Under the pieces are notes generated by a model that saw only the letters and a list, made by a program, of their open reading frames with translations, made no database searches and had not been told where the DNA came from. Position numbers and translations under genes: made by a program. This document shows, one piece after another, positions 50,903-58,818 of a DNA stretch of 64,000 bases (positions are counted from its first letter, which is position 1; the number at the start of each line of letters is the position of its first letter). Source of the DNA: Fibrobacter sp. UWH4 (GTDB lineage Bacteria > Fibrobacterota > Fibrobacteria > Fibrobacterales > Fibrobacteraceae). Location: positions 62,001-126,000 of the forward strand of contig NZ_FRAY01000001.1 of assembly GCF_900142475.1 (NCBI RefSeq), in the 5' to 3' direction.

Positions 50903-50910
50903 GATAGCTC

Positions 50911-51678
50911 CTAGAAGAAGTAGACCAGCGACAGGTCAAGCGCTAGCAAGTTGATGGAAAAGTTTGCGATGTTGTAGACCACTTCACTGTGGGTCTCGTT
51001 GTTTTCTTCGACTTCAATGACACTCGTCGTAAAGCCGAGCAGTCCGACGGATGTTTCGATGGCAACTCCGTTTAAGATCATGATGCAGAGTCCCGGATCA
51101 AGTCCGATTCGAATTGACCAGGTGTTGCTAAGGGTCTTGTTGAGATCTTCGCCGTCATCCGTCTGCGAAATTCCGTACGAATAGCCGAAGGAAACCGACG
51201 TTTCATTGAATAGGTAGACGGTTCTGGAATCAAGAACCTTCAGGTAGTTCTTGACGAAAGGTTGCAAGAAAAATCCGTTGCTGACATATTGACGGTGCTG
51301 CTTGAGGTCGCCGAGGTCTTCGAGCAGGGTGAAGTCAATGTCGAATTTGGTGCGGGAGTAGCCTCCCCTGATACCGATGGCGAGCGCATCGCGGATGAAG
51401 TAGCCGCCGAATGCTTCGATTGAGAACATGGATCCTTCGGCCTTGTAGATATCTCCGATGATGATGTCCAGGGCGTCGTCGTCGGTACTGCCCTGGATGA
51501 GCGAGAACGTGGCGCCAGTGAGGATGTGCCCCTTGGCGATGGATTCGTCGGGTTCGACAGCAAATAGTGCTTCTAGAAGACCGCTACTCTTGGCAGTTTT
51601 GGCGGAGTCGGGGACCGCTTGGTTTTCTGCGTGTAAAAGTACTGCAAATGCGATGAGGGTAAAAAGAAAAGCTCTCAT
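50911..51678 (-). CDS. Outer-membrane beta-barrel-like protein
   Basis: 255 residues with signal peptide (LLHAENQ). It has alternating strands such as MFSIEAFGGYFIRDALAIGIRGGY and TVYLFNETSVSFGYSYGI, and ends LALDLSLVYFF with terminal Phe. First gene of a pair with the PCMD lipoprotein, which may sit on or next to this barrel at the surface. Function unknown. Confidence 0.8.
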   Translation of the reverse strand: MRAFLFTLIAFAVLLHAENQAVPDSAKTAKSSGLLEALFAVEPDESIAKGHILTGATFSLIQGSTDDDALDIIIGDIYKAEGSMFSIEAFGGYFIRDALAIGIRGGYSRTKFDIDFTLLEDLGDLKQHRQYVSNGFFLQPFVKNYLKVLDSRTVYLFNETSVSFGYSYGISQTDDGEDLNKTLSNTWSIRIGLDPGLCIMILNGVAIETSVGLLGFTTSVIEVEENNETHSEVVYNIANFSINLLALDLSLVYFF

Positions 51679-51712
51679 GAGCTCAAATAAAAAAATTGTT
51701 GTCCGTTATTAC

Positions 51713-51720
51713 TATATTTG
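51713..51720 (+). promoter_or_regulatory. TATATTTG -7 box of the B12 operon
   Basis: Perfect TAnnTTTG match about 30 bases before the cobalamin riboswitch. It places the transcript start near 51725-51730, as expected for a riboswitch leader. Confidence 0.6.
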
Positions 51721-51750
51721 TTGCCAAAATTTCCTGTGCCCTGAAAAGCT

Positions 51751-51933
51751 CTTGCCGTTGCCTAGTTGGGTGCGGCAAGGAGAGAATCCCGTGAAAGCCG
51801 GGAGCGGTCGCGCCGCTGTAAGGGAGGACGAAACCGGCATAAGCCAATGCGTGGAAACCGAAAGGGAATACATGTGTGAAGGAGCCGGAAGTAGGTTGAT
51901 CCCCGAGCCAGAAGAACTGTGGGAAATGTGATG
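51751..51933 (+). ncRNA. Cobalamin riboswitch
   Basis: Outer stem CTTGCCG/CGGCAAG at 51751-51778, the core GCCGGGAGCGGTCGCGCCGC at 51798-51817 (consensus CGGTCCCGCCACTG-like), and the B12 box GAGCCAGAAGAACTG at 51905-51919. The class matches the btuB leader family that binds adenosyl- or methylcobalamin. No terminator lies between the B12 box and the ATG at 51944; the Shine-Dalgarno TGAGGA is adjacent, so control is probably at translation. Confidence 0.94.
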
Positions 51934-51943
51934 TTGAGGAACG

Positions 51944-54025
51944 ATGCGAACGACGTCATTCTACAAAGCCGCATACACTGCGGTTCTTTGGTGTTGGGCT
52001 GCCATTGGCGCAGGTAATGCCGTGGCTGCAACTTCGGAAAATGCTCCGGAGGATATTTCAGTTGTTTCTGCAAAGTCGGTCGCCACTGATGATGCGACGG
52101 TCGTCCGTGACCTCGGCGTGACCGATGTGGTGACCGAGGGCGAAACAATCCTCAATAATGATGCAAATTATACCGAAATTACCGCTGCGGCCTGGGAAGG
52201 AAAGGCGCTTTCTGCTGCGGACTTGCTTTCGACGCTTCCTGGAATCCAGTCGTACAGGCAGGGCGGACTCGGTAGTTTTCAGACGGTCTCGATACGAGGA
52301 ATAGCGGCGCGCAATATCATGATCTGTGTCGACGGAGTTCCCCTGAACGATGCAAGTGGTGGAGCAGTGAATCTAGGTTCCATCGACTTGAACCAAATGG
52401 AAAAAGTCGAAGTCTACAAGAATAATGTCCCGGCGAAATTTGGTGTGTCGGGGCTTGGCGGTGCCATTAACTTTGTCACGAAAAATGCCGTGAAAAAGGG
52501 CGGACGAGTTTTAGCGGCCTACGGAAACCACAATACGTGGGAGGGCTCGTTCCAGGTGGCGGCTCCTGTGACCGACAGCATTATGTTTGCTTCGTCTTTT
52601 GCGACACGCCATAGCGATAATGACTATGAATACCTGAACCGTAATGGTACGCAGTACAACGACGAAGACGACTATACGGCAACGCGAGAAAATGCCAAGT
52701 ACACCGATGTATCTGGGAATGTCCAGTTCCGCATGTTGCACGGGAACGGCTATTTTTCAACGCTTGCGGTAACGGCAAGCCGGTACGAGGGCGGCAACCC
52801 AGGCAAAGAAGAGCAGCAAACCAAAGTGGCAAAGTTTGTAGGGGAGTCGGCTCTCATTCGTTATAGTCTTGAATCAGACAGTTACTTTGATGATAGACTT
52901 TTCTTGTATGGAGGACTGTCTGCGCGATTCGACAAGAATTTGTCGAGTGCCTATTATCCGTTAGACCATATCGGTTATGGCAACAATCGTTTTATGGAAT
53001 ATGGCGCCGCTACCTATAAAATTGTTCCTGAGATTTCAGCTGATTTTACGCCTATAGAACGCTTGAAGGGCTCTGCTCGTATTGCAGGGGAGTGGGAACG
53101 GGCCGAGGCGCGAGGCGATTCTAAGGAATGGTCTCTGGATAGGTGGACTTTGATGGGCTCAGGTGATTTGTATTACCAGATATTTAAGTATGGTGGCTTG
53201 GGAGGCGAAGGCTCAGCTCAATTTTTGAAAGATGAATTGAATGATGGCGTTTTTGTGCAGCCTTCTGGATCGCATATACTAGAAGATGCGGCTGATCGCG
53301 ATGCCTCTTTTGCGGGAAGGCTTTATACGCGCTTGGGTGCTTCCGAATCGCCTTTGACTGGTGAAGTTTCGATAGGACGTTTTTACCAGCAGCCCGCCTT
53401 GATGGAGCTTTATGGAACATTCCCCGGTGCATTGTCAAATCCGGACCTCAAACGTGAAAAGGCCACTAAATTTGAGGTGGCAGGGCTTTACAAATTCCCT
53501 GGGAAACACACAACGCTTCGTGCGGCTTATTTTGAGTCGCATATACAAGATGGAATTTGTTGGGTTATTTCGGTGGAACTCTTGCGTGCCGAAAATGTGG
53601 CTCGGTCGCTTGTGCGCGGTGCGGAAATTGAACTTAATAGCAGTCCTTCAAAATTCCTGGATGTGCTGTTGCGAGCGACCTTCCAAAAAACAGAAGACCG
53701 GAGTAGTTCTAATACGTACCATGGTAATATGCTTCCTGGTGAGCCTGCACGCGACTATTTTGCCGAGGCGACAATCCATTTGCCGTTGCATTTTGATTTT
53801 ACGTGGACTTCGCAGTGGCGAAGCGTAATTTATAGTGATCGAGCGAATAAGATGGATCAGCCTGCCGTGGCAACGCATCGGGCAAACCTTGCGTATTCTC
53901 CGTTCGATAAGACCCGATTGACTTTTACCGTGGATAATATTACCGACGAAAAGTATCGAAATTTCTATACGCCCTTCCCTATGCCTGGGCGAGAATACAA
54001 GTTCACAATCATACAGGGGTTCTAG
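51944..54025 (+). CDS. btuB: BtuB-like TonB-dependent cobalamin receptor
   Basis: 693 residues. Signal peptide (GNAVAAT), a plug domain (LSAADLLSTLPGIQSYRQ, SIRGIAARNIMICVDGVPLNDASGG, GLGGAINFVTK), and a 22-strand type barrel ending in PMPGREYKFTIIQGF with terminal Phe; EKYRNFYTPFPMPGREY is the usual TonB-receptor finish. Substrate B12 is inferred from the riboswitch. TGAGGA precedes the ATG. The downstream beta-propeller lipoprotein is probably its surface partner. Confidence 0.94.
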   Translation: MRTTSFYKAAYTAVLWCWAAIGAGNAVAATSENAPEDISVVSAKSVATDDATVVRDLGVTDVVTEGETILNNDANYTEITAAAWEGKALSAADLLSTLPGIQSYRQGGLGSFQTVSIRGIAARNIMICVDGVPLNDASGGAVNLGSIDLNQMEKVEVYKNNVPAKFGVSGLGGAINFVTKNAVKKGGRVLAAYGNHNTWEGSFQVAAPVTDSIMFASSFATRHSDNDYEYLNRNGTQYNDEDDYTATRENAKYTDVSGNVQFRMLHGNGYFSTLAVTASRYEGGNPGKEEQQTKVAKFVGESALIRYSLESDSYFDDRLFLYGGLSARFDKNLSSAYYPLDHIGYGNNRFMEYGAATYKIVPEISADFTPIERLKGSARIAGEWERAEARGDSKEWSLDRWTLMGSGDLYYQIFKYGGLGGEGSAQFLKDELNDGVFVQPSGSHILEDAADRDASFAGRLYTRLGASESPLTGEVSIGRFYQQPALMELYGTFPGALSNPDLKREKATKFEVAGLYKFPGKHTTLRAAYFESHIQDGICWVISVELLRAENVARSLVRGAEIELNSSPSKFLDVLLRATFQKTEDRSSSNTYHGNMLPGEPARDYFAEATIHLPLHFDFTWTSQWRSVIYSDRANKMDQPAVATHRANLAYSPFDKTRLTFTVDNITDEKYRNFYTPFPMPGREYKFTIIQGF

Positions 54026-54063
54026 CCCCCGCGCTAAATGCGTAAAGCCAGAAAAGGAAAAAA

Positions 54064-55389
54064 ATGAAACAGATGAAAAATAAACTTATCGCGGGCGCTG
54101 CTTTGGCAAGCCTTGCATTCGGTCTCGTGGCTTGCGGCGACGATTCTAGCTCTTCGGCGTTGGCCGCCGGCGACGACACGGAACTCAGTTCTTCGTCCAA
54201 CGACGATGCTAGCAGCTCTAGTGTCAAGGCTGAAAGCAGTTCCTCTGTTGCAAAGGATGAAAGTAGCAGTTCTGTGGCGAAGGACGAAAGCAGCAGTTCT
54301 GTGACGAAGGACGAAAGTAGCTCCTCTGTTGCCAAGGAAGAAAGTTCTTCTTCTGTCGAGGAAGTCAGCAGCTCTTCTGCCGAAGATGTGGTAACGGCAG
54401 CTGTCTTTGGCACTGACTATACCACGGGTGAACTCCGCTGGGTAATCAACGGTAAAAAGCTTTCTGAAAAGAGCGTAGCATTCTTCCAGGATTCCAAGGT
54501 GATTGCAAACGGTTCCGATTTGTATGTTCTCGAACGTATGAAGGCTGACAATATCACGAAGTTGAATTCCAAGGAACTTGAAGAAAAGGGTGCAAAGGCC
54601 GTTGTCTGGCAGATTTCGCTGGACGATAACGCAAACCCGGTTGATTTGGCTTTCGACGGCGAAAACGCCTGGGTTGCTCTCCAGAACGCAGACTCCCTTG
54701 TAAGGATTTCTACCAAGGATGGCAAGATTTCTAAGTCTATCAAGACAACGGATTTTGCTTACGAAGGCGAAACCTCTCCGTATGTAGCTGACATTGAACT
54801 TAACGACGGCAAGCTCTATGTGTTGATGCAGCGCTACACGCTGGATCCGGCTACTTGGGCAACGACTTATCCTAAGGGCCTCCTTGCCATTTACGATGCA
54901 TCTACTGGTGACCTGAAGGATACTGTGCAGTTGCTTAAGAAAAACCCCACTGCCATGACGTTCTTTGACGGTAGTCTTTATGTGGCAAGCCAGGGCGAAT
55001 ACAATGCCGATTATGGCACCGATGCCGATGAAGAACGCGGTATTGAAAAGGTGAATCTTGCCGAAAAGAAATCTGAACTGATCGTGTCTGGCAAGACTCT
55101 TGGTGGTGGTATTTATGCCTTTGCCGCCGAAGACGGAATTGCCTATGCCGCCATTTACAAGTCCTATGGCGATGTGCCTCTTGCCAAGATTGATCTTGCT
55201 GCAAAGACAGCCTCTACGGTTGAAGGCGTTGCCGATGCCGAAGGCTCCCTCGCTGTGAAGGGGGGCGTTGTTTACGTAGGTGACCGCAGCTATGCCAACG
55301 AAAAGGTCTTTGTTGTCAAGGACGGCAAGGCCTCGGCGGTTGAATCTGTGGAGGGTGCTCTCGCTCCGTACAGCATTACGCTGCTTTAA
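54064..55389 (+). CDS. Beta-propeller surface lipoprotein, candidate BtuG-like B12 binder
   Basis: 441 residues. Lipobox LVAC (Cys24), a repetitive Ser-rich linker (to about 120), then a YncE-like seven-blade propeller: DSKVIANGSDLYVLER, PVDLAFDGENAWVALQNADSLVRIS, YVADIELNDGKLYVLMQRY, AMTFFDGSLYVASQG, AVKGGVVYVGDRS. It lies 38 bases after the receptor in the same riboswitch-controlled transcript. In Bacteroides, BtuG is a propeller lipoprotein that caps BtuB and binds B12 tightly; this is an architectural analogue, not shown to be a homologue. AAAAGGAAAA precedes the ATG. Confidence 0.87.
   Translation: MKQMKNKLIAGAALASLAFGLVACGDDSSSSALAAGDDTELSSSSNDDASSSSVKAESSSSVAKDESSSSVAKDESSSSVTKDESSSSVAKEESSSSVEEVSSSSAEDVVTAAVFGTDYTTGELRWVINGKKLSEKSVAFFQDSKVIANGSDLYVLERMKADNITKLNSKELEEKGAKAVVWQISLDDNANPVDLAFDGENAWVALQNADSLVRISTKDGKISKSIKTTDFAYEGETSPYVADIELNDGKLYVLMQRYTLDPATWATTYPKGLLAIYDASTGDLKDTVQLLKKNPTAMTFFDGSLYVASQGEYNADYGTDADEERGIEKVNLAEKKSELIVSGKTLGGGIYAFAAEDGIAYAAIYKSYGDVPLAKIDLAAKTASTVEGVADAEGSLAVKGGVVYVGDRSYANEKVFVVKDGKASAVESVEGALAPYSITLL
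54232..54366 (+). repeat. 27-bp coding repeat, five units, in the propeller lipoprotein linker
   Basis: Units start at 54232, 54259, 54286, 54313 and 54340 and encode ESSSSVAKD-like nonapeptides. The period keeps the frame, so linker length can vary. Confidence 0.9.
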
Positions 55390-55398
55390 TGAAGAACC

Positions 55399-56430
55399 TT
55401 AAGGTTCCGTAACCAAGTCCATCGCCCTGCGGATCATTTCCGCGGGGTTATTTGTTTTGGGGGCGTTTTCGCCGAGGTACTGGCGGAACTTGCGGGCGCC
55501 GGGTTTGCCGTTAAAAAGTCCGTACAGGTGGCGCACCAGAATCGTGGCGGGGGTGCCGCGGGCAGCTTCCATTTCTACATAAGGGAGATTGGCTTCGAGC
55601 AGCGCTTTGCGACTAGTCATTCCCGACCCTCGAAGAGGGGAGGGAATCCATGAAGAATCATGATGGATTTCGTCGCCGTTGGTGTCACCGAAAATTCTTT
55701 CGTCGGCGTCGCGCAGAAACCACGGATTTTCGTAAGCTTCGCGCCCCACCATCACGCCGTCTAAATCCTGCAACTGTTCCTGCACCTGGTCAAGCGTCTT
55801 GATGCCGCCATTAATCGAAATGTTCAGCTGAGGCATTTCTGCCTTGAGGCGGTGCACAAAGTCGTAATGCAGCGGTGGAACTTCGCGGTTTTCCTTGGGA
55901 CTTAGGCCCTTGAGCCAAGCCTTGCGGGCATGGATAATGAACACGCGGCAACCCGCATCTGCAATGGTGCCGATAAAGTCGCGGAAAAATTCCCAAGAGT
56001 CGAATTCGTCGACACCAATGCGGCACTTGATAGATACGGGAATGCTTACGGCGTCCTGCATGGCCTTGAAGCAGTCGGCGACCAGGTTCTTGTCTTTCAT
56101 GAGGCATGCGCCGAAGTTGCCATTCTGCACGCGGTCTGAAGGGCAGCCGCAATTCAGGTTGACTTCCTGAAAGCCGGACTGCTCGACCATCTTGCTGCAC
56201 TTGGCCAAATCGGCGGGATTAGAGCCGCCCAGTTGCAGCACCGCGGGGTATTCGAATTCCTGATGGCGCAGGAACTGGTCCGGATCGGTATGCAGCAGCG
56301 CATTAGTCGTGACCATTTCGCTGTACAACAGAATGTGCTTCGACAGTAACCGCAAGAAATACCGTTCGTGACGGTCGGTGCAGTCAAGCATCGGGGCAAT
56401 AGATAATCTGCGGTTAAAGTCAAGATTCAT
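55399..56430 (-). CDS. dusA: tRNA-dihydrouridine synthase (DusA-type) with a repeat-derived insert
   Basis: 343 residues. TIM-barrel Dus motifs: LSIAPMLDCTDRHERYFLRLLS, PAVLQLGGSNP, NLNCGCPSDRVQNGNFGACLM with the catalytic Cys in GCPS, IKCRIGVDEFD, HARKAWLKGLSPKENR, INGGIKTLDQ, DGVMVGREAYENPW. It reduces U20/20a of tRNA. Between ERIFGDTN and RKALLEANLPYVE (about residues 252-273) is an extra HHDSSWIPSPLRGSGMTS stretch encoded by an intergenic repeat at 55609-55678. The frame is intact, so the enzyme is probably functional. Confidence 0.93.
   Translation of the reverse strand: MNLDFNRRLSIAPMLDCTDRHERYFLRLLSKHILLYSEMVTTNALLHTDPDQFLRHQEFEYPAVLQLGGSNPADLAKCSKMVEQSGFQEVNLNCGCPSDRVQNGNFGACLMKDKNLVADCFKAMQDAVSIPVSIKCRIGVDEFDSWEFFRDFIGTIADAGCRVFIIHARKAWLKGLSPKENREVPPLHYDFVHRLKAEMPQLNISINGGIKTLDQVQEQLQDLDGVMVGREAYENPWFLRDADERIFGDTNGDEIHHDSSWIPSPLRGSGMTSRKALLEANLPYVEMEAARGTPATILVRHLYGLFNGKPGARKFRQYLGENAPKTNNPAEMIRRAMDLVTEP
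55609..55678 (-). repeat. GTCATTCCCGA...GGGAATCCAT repeat inserted in frame in dusA
   Basis: On the plus strand: CATTCCCGACCCTCGAAGAGG, then GGAGGGAATCCATGAAGAAT and CATGATGG. The order and the GGAGGGAATCCAT core match the 169-bp repeat at 124-500. The inner CCCTCGAAGAGGG is palindromic. Confidence 0.75.
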
Positions 56431-56546
56431 AGAGGTCGCTTCGCTTTGAGGTGTGAGGTCATGCTAAAGCACTGTGAGGTCGCTTCGCTTTGAGTTTTTT
56501 GCTCATTGCTCATGCCTCAGAGAGCCGAAGGCTCGACCCCACTGCC
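56431..56546. repeat. GAGGTCGC-type modular repeat, copy 2
   Basis: GAGGTCGCTTCGCTTTGAG occurs twice (about 56432 and 56476), followed by GCTCATTGCTCATGCCTCAG and AGAGCCGAAGGCTC. No gene. Confidence 0.65.
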
Positions 56547-56547
56547 A

Positions 56548-57372
56548 CTAAATAAACATCATCGTGTTGAGTTTGGCGCGGTATTTCCACGTGAGTTCGT
56601 GCTTCGGCCCGAGAACTCCGAACAAAGTAAGCATCGCCTTCTTTGCGGCGCCGTCGTTCCATTCCGGAGCTTCTACGTAAAGGTTCAGGAACGCCTGCAA
56701 GGCACTTTCAAAATCTTCGCTACAGGCGAGCTTGCATGCTTCGTGGTACACGATTGCTTCTTTACCTTGAACGTCCTTCTTGGCGGCTTCGGCGTGGAAG
56801 TCCAGCAGTTCCAGCAGCGATTTCGCTTCGCGGTACTGGTCGTCGGCTTCGGTAAACTTGGCAAGGACTTCCTTGGCTTTTTCAGTGTCTCCCATGCCGA
56901 GGCTTGCCTTGGCCCACAAGAGCTGCAACTTCTTGTCGTCGGGGGTCTTGGCGAGCGCTTCGTCGAGCATCGGGAGCGCCTGGTCAAAATTCTTTTGGGC
57001 AATGGCGTCTTCGAGGGCTGCTTGGAAACGTGCTTCGTCTGAAACGAAGAATTTTTCAAGACGCTTCTTGAGGTCTGCTTCGGGGAGAACGCCCTGGATG
57101 ACGTCTGCAATCTGGCCCTTGTCGACAATGTGAACTTCGGGTACCGAGCGCACGCGGAATGCCTGGATCAGCTGCATGTTTTCGCGTTCGTCGCAGCTTA
57201 CGACGCCGAGCGTAAAGTCCATGCTGGTAGAAAGCTGCCCCAGCAACTGGGAATATGGTGCGCAGTCGGGGTACTCTGCAGAAGAGAAAAGCACCGCTAC
57301 GGCGCGGTTTTCGGAGGCCTGAGCGACCTCGGTTTCAAAATTTTCAGCGGTAATTTGAACTACTTTAGCCAT
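56548..57372 (-). CDS. YbbN/CnoX-like thioredoxin-TPR protein
   Basis: 274 residues: an N-terminal thioredoxin fold (1-105) in which the CxxC site is replaced by AEYPDC, so only one Cys remains and it is unlikely to be an oxidoreductase. The rest is TPR helices (FDQALPMLDEALAKTPDDKKLQLLWAKASLGMGDTEKAKEVL). E. coli CnoX/YbbN has the same layout and acts as a co-chaperone for DnaK and GroEL under oxidative stress. No signal peptide. A TATATTTA box ends four bases before the ATG. Confidence 0.85.
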   Translation of the reverse strand: MAKVVQITAENFETEVAQASENRAVAVLFSSAEYPDCAPYSQLLGQLSTSMDFTLGVVSCDERENMQLIQAFRVRSVPEVHIVDKGQIADVIQGVLPEADLKKRLEKFFVSDEARFQAALEDAIAQKNFDQALPMLDEALAKTPDDKKLQLLWAKASLGMGDTEKAKEVLAKFTEADDQYREAKSLLELLDFHAEAAKKDVQGKEAIVYHEACKLACSEDFESALQAFLNLYVEAPEWNDGAAKKAMLTLFGVLGPKHELTWKYRAKLNTMMFI

Positions 57373-57376
57373 ACGC

Positions 57377-57384
57377 TAAATATA
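57377..57384 (-). promoter_or_regulatory. TATATTTA -7 box of the YbbN-like gene
   Basis: It ends four bases before the ATG at 57372; no ribosome-binding site. Confidence 0.55.
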
Positions 57385-57394
57385 GAAAGGTATG

Positions 57395-57540
57395 AGCTCG
57401 GGGCGTTGCCCCTTTGAGTAATGAGGTCGGCACTGCGTGCCTTTGAGCGATTGATAGAAAATTCCTCATATTTCATACCCCAGAGCGCCATAGGCGCGAC
57501 CTCAAACCCCAAAGGAAGCCGAAGGCGACCGACCTAATTA
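57395..57540. repeat. GAGGTCG-type modular repeat, copy 3
   Basis: Short modules: GGGGCGTTGCCCC, ATGAGGTCGGCACTGCGTGCC, CAGAGCGCCATAGGCGCGAC, GGAAGCCGAAGGCGACC. Each is a small palindrome joined to GAGGTCG or CTTTGAG. No gene. Confidence 0.6.
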
Positions 57541-57541
57541 C

Positions 57542-57549
57542 TATATTCC
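57542..57549 (+). promoter_or_regulatory. TATATTCC -7-like box
   Basis: It ends five bases before the ATG at 57555; leaderless geometry; it heads the four-gene operon to 60862. Confidence 0.45.
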
Positions 57550-57554
57550 CCAAC

Positions 57555-58076
57555 ATGAATACTTGTCCTTATTGCAAATCGGAGGTGGCGCAGATCAAGT
57601 TCCAGCATCTGGACTTGCGTATTTGCCCCAAGTGCTTTTCTACGTTTTTCCCTTGCGACCAGACCATGGCCTTCCGCAGCGATTTGACCGACAAGTCTCG
57701 CGAACTTTGGCTCAAGGCCCTGCTAGCCAAGAATGTGCAGGACCCGGTTTGCGAAGACCCTTGCTGCATTGATCACGGCGAACCTCTGGTGCAAGGAAAA
57801 CTCCCGGACTACGGTTACGACGGCAAGGTGACGAACTGCTGCAAGATGTTCCACATGCCGCCTTCCATGACGATTCAACTTTTGAAGCGTACCCTGGAAC
57901 ACCCGTTCCAGCAACCGGCGAAAGAGGGTAAGCATCATTTCTTCTTTATCCGCTTGCTCGATGCCCTGATAGACCGACTCTTTGGCGAGAAGATGCCTGA
58001 CGAAGATCCGTTGGACTTGGTGCAGTACAGTCTTCATCTCAAGCCTATTTTGGAACCCGAAACTTCAAATGACTAA
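57555..58076 (+). CDS. Zinc-ribbon protein of unknown function
   Basis: 173 residues. The N-terminus is a zinc ribbon (CPYC...CPKC, residues 4-28) like the transcription-factor zinc-finger ribbons. Further cysteines follow (VCEDPCCIDHG, NCCKMFH), so a second metal site is possible. No signal peptide. The next gene overlaps its end by 8 bases. As the first gene of an operon with two membrane sensor-like proteins it may be a cytoplasmic partner, which is inference only. Confidence 0.75.
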   Translation: MNTCPYCKSEVAQIKFQHLDLRICPKCFSTFFPCDQTMAFRSDLTDKSRELWLKALLAKNVQDPVCEDPCCIDHGEPLVQGKLPDYGYDGKVTNCCKMFHMPPSMTIQLLKRTLEHPFQQPAKEGKHHFFFIRLLDALIDRLFGEKMPDEDPLDLVQYSLHLKPILEPETSND

Positions 58077-58818
58077 AACCTATATTACAATCATCGCAAT
58101 CGCAGTCGCGGTAATTATTGGCTATTTTGCGATGCCGAGTCGTTACTTTATTGATTCGGTGTTTCCGTTGCATGGGGATGCGTCTGTCGATGCGTACGAC
58201 GACACCTACGACGGTGGTTCTTCCCAGGTGGCTTTTACGCAGGCGGATTCCTCGCTTTCGTTCAGCTGTACCCTGGGGGGCGAAGAAGGTCAGTCTGCCT
58301 GGTGTGGCTTTGTGATAGACCTGCGCGAAAATGGCGAAGAACGGTATCGCGACTGGACATTTGTCGATTCCGTCATCCTAGACCTGTACGCCGAAGGAAC
58401 CGATGAGGTCCTTATGAAAATATGGACGTATGATCCGGATGTCACGGATACCTTGAAGGCACGAACCTTCCGTCTATTGATGAAGGAAATCCCGCTTGTG
58501 GCCGGTCGCCAGAGAATCTCGATTCCGATGGAACAGTTCTACACGCCGGAATTCTGGTTCAACGACGAACATGTGGACCCCTCCTTGATCGACCGTCATC
58601 AAGAAACGGTGGCCCGCGTAGAAGTTGCTCCCGGCTGGAATCATCCTCGCGGAAAGAAATTCTCGTTGAAAGTCCATGAAATTGCAGTCAAGGGTCTCAG
58701 TAATTTTTCGTTTGGCGTCGTGATGTTCATTATGCTCGGCCTTATGATTGTGGCTATCGGTCGGACTCATTCCTACAACAAAGAAAACGAAACCCAGAAG
58801 ACGGAATCTGACGCATGA
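58069..58818 (+). CDS. Bitopic membrane protein with extracytoplasmic beta domain (sensor-like, no DNA-binding domain)
   Basis: 249 residues: membrane helix about 5-22, an extracytoplasmic domain of about 185 residues (FVDSVILDLYAEGTDEVLMKIWTYD...RISIPMEQFYTPEFWF), a second helix about 213-232, and a short cytoplasmic tail. The beta domain resembles the jelly-roll of CIA30/CBM11-like modules. It has the same topology and domain as the next gene, which adds a DNA-binding tail. Start at 58069 from the overlap with the ribbon gene. Confidence 0.78.
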   Translation: MTKTYITIIAIAVAVIIGYFAMPSRYFIDSVFPLHGDASVDAYDDTYDGGSSQVAFTQADSSLSFSCTLGGEEGQSAWCGFVIDLRENGEERYRDWTFVDSVILDLYAEGTDEVLMKIWTYDPDVTDTLKARTFRLLMKEIPLVAGRQRISIPMEQFYTPEFWFNDEHVDPSLIDRHQETVARVEVAPGWNHPRGKKFSLKVHEIAVKGLSNFSFGVVMFIMLGLMIVAIGRTHSYNKENETQKTESDA

